Source of the DNA: CAKZSU01 sp044223895
Lineage (GTDB): Bacteria > Patescibacteriota > Microgenomatia > UBA10105 > UBA927
Assembly: GCA_044223895.1 (NCBI GenBank)
Contig: JBGALL010000091.1
Span: 1 to 5,924 of the forward strand
Length of the DNA: 5,924 bases
Direction: 5' to 3'
Under the pieces are notes generated by a model, which worked only from the letters and a program-made list of their open reading frames with translations, was not told where the DNA came from and searched no databases. The translations under genes were made by a program, and so were the position numbers. Shown one piece after another: positions 5,700 to 5,924 of the stretch; within the stretch, counting starts at the first letter, position 1; each line of letters starts with the position of its first letter.

Positions 5700-5707
5700 T
5701 ATCTTTG
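5700..5707 (+). promoter_or_regulatory. Candidate -7 box for the lipoprotein-like gene
   Basis: TATCTTTG is an exact match to the Bacteroidota -7 consensus TAnnTTTG. It lies 20 bp before the start codon, so the transcript leader would be about 13 nt. No convincing -33 TTTG is visible upstream. Confidence 0.4.
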
Positions 5708-5727
5708 CCACTTCTAAATTCTAGATC

Positions 5728-5924
5728 ATGAGAAATATACTTCTCATTTGTTTTCTTGTAATTACTCTGGCCGTTTATTTTGGTTGTAAGTCCAGGCAAA
5801 TATCTAGTGACTATATTCTTACAGAAAATGAAAGGTTTGTTTGTGATAGTTTACATATAGACCCTGCCATCATTAAAAGTATCAGGATATATAATTCGAA
5901 TAAAATTGAGCGATTTCATTACTC
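5728..5924 (+). CDS. Probable lipoprotein, N-terminal part only (runs off window)
   Basis: Sixty-five complete codons are visible before the window ends. Residues 1-20 form a short lipoprotein signal: MRNILLICFLVITLAVYFGC, with a basic residue, a hydrophobic core, and cysteine 20 preceded by YFG. The lipobox is not canonical (Y at -3 and F at -2), but Bacteroidota signals are often loose. The mature part begins CKSRQISSDYILTENERF and is polar. No family can be named from this fragment. An in-frame TAG at 5722-5724 fixes the ATG as the first start. It would be anchored in the inner or outer membrane if processed. Confidence 0.75.
   Translation, partial: MRNILLICFLVITLAVYFGCKSRQISSDYILTENERFVCDSLHIDPAIIKSIRIYNSNKIERFHY

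Overview
The window looks like a chromosomal segment from a Bacteroidota bacterium, probably a Chitinophagaceae-like or Sphingobacteria-like member; the family-level placement is inference. Three things point there. A full-length PorX-type protein (response-regulator receiver fused to a PglZ/alkaline-phosphatase-like domain) is a hallmark of the phylum and its type IX secretion system. Strong Shine-Dalgarno sites are mostly missing, and TAnnTTTG-type -7 boxes lie 20-35 nt before several start codons. The intergenic DNA carries ACAGGAT/GATT-rich dispersed repeats that I recall from Bacteroidota genomes.

Left third, 1-2716 (conserved core): an HD-superfamily phosphohydrolase on the minus strand, cut by the window edge, is divergent from porX on the plus strand across 114 bp. 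This spacer contains -7-like boxes facing both ways. All HD metal ligands, the PorX phospho-acceptor Asp54 and a full set of phosphatase-type ligands are present, so both genes look functional. A small conserved gene (2825-3094) follows porX with its own promoter-like box and a ribosome binding site.

Middle, 3095-3906 (about 810 bp): I see no credible gene. The stretch is a patchwork of repeats: a 7-bp-period TCAAAA tract, two composite repeats that share a 12-bp and a 35-bp module, a 10-bp inverted repeat, a perfect 11-bp-stem hairpin, and further CAGTGTCTC-containing copies. It resembles a cluster of REP-like palindromic elements, though no transposase is visible.

Right part, 3907-5924 (accessory-looking): four plus-strand genes with visibly more AT-rich sequence and wide spacers. 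They are a multi-pass membrane protein followed by a terminator-like hairpin, a soluble 218-residue protein of unknown function, a 93-residue protein with a conserved-looking HVxPNMG...WFP tail, and the start of a probable lipoprotein. None has a function I can assign with confidence. The spacing suggests single transcription units rather than an operon. I do not see a clearly recognisable new multi-gene system; the best leads are the REP-like repeat cluster and the orphan genes next to it.
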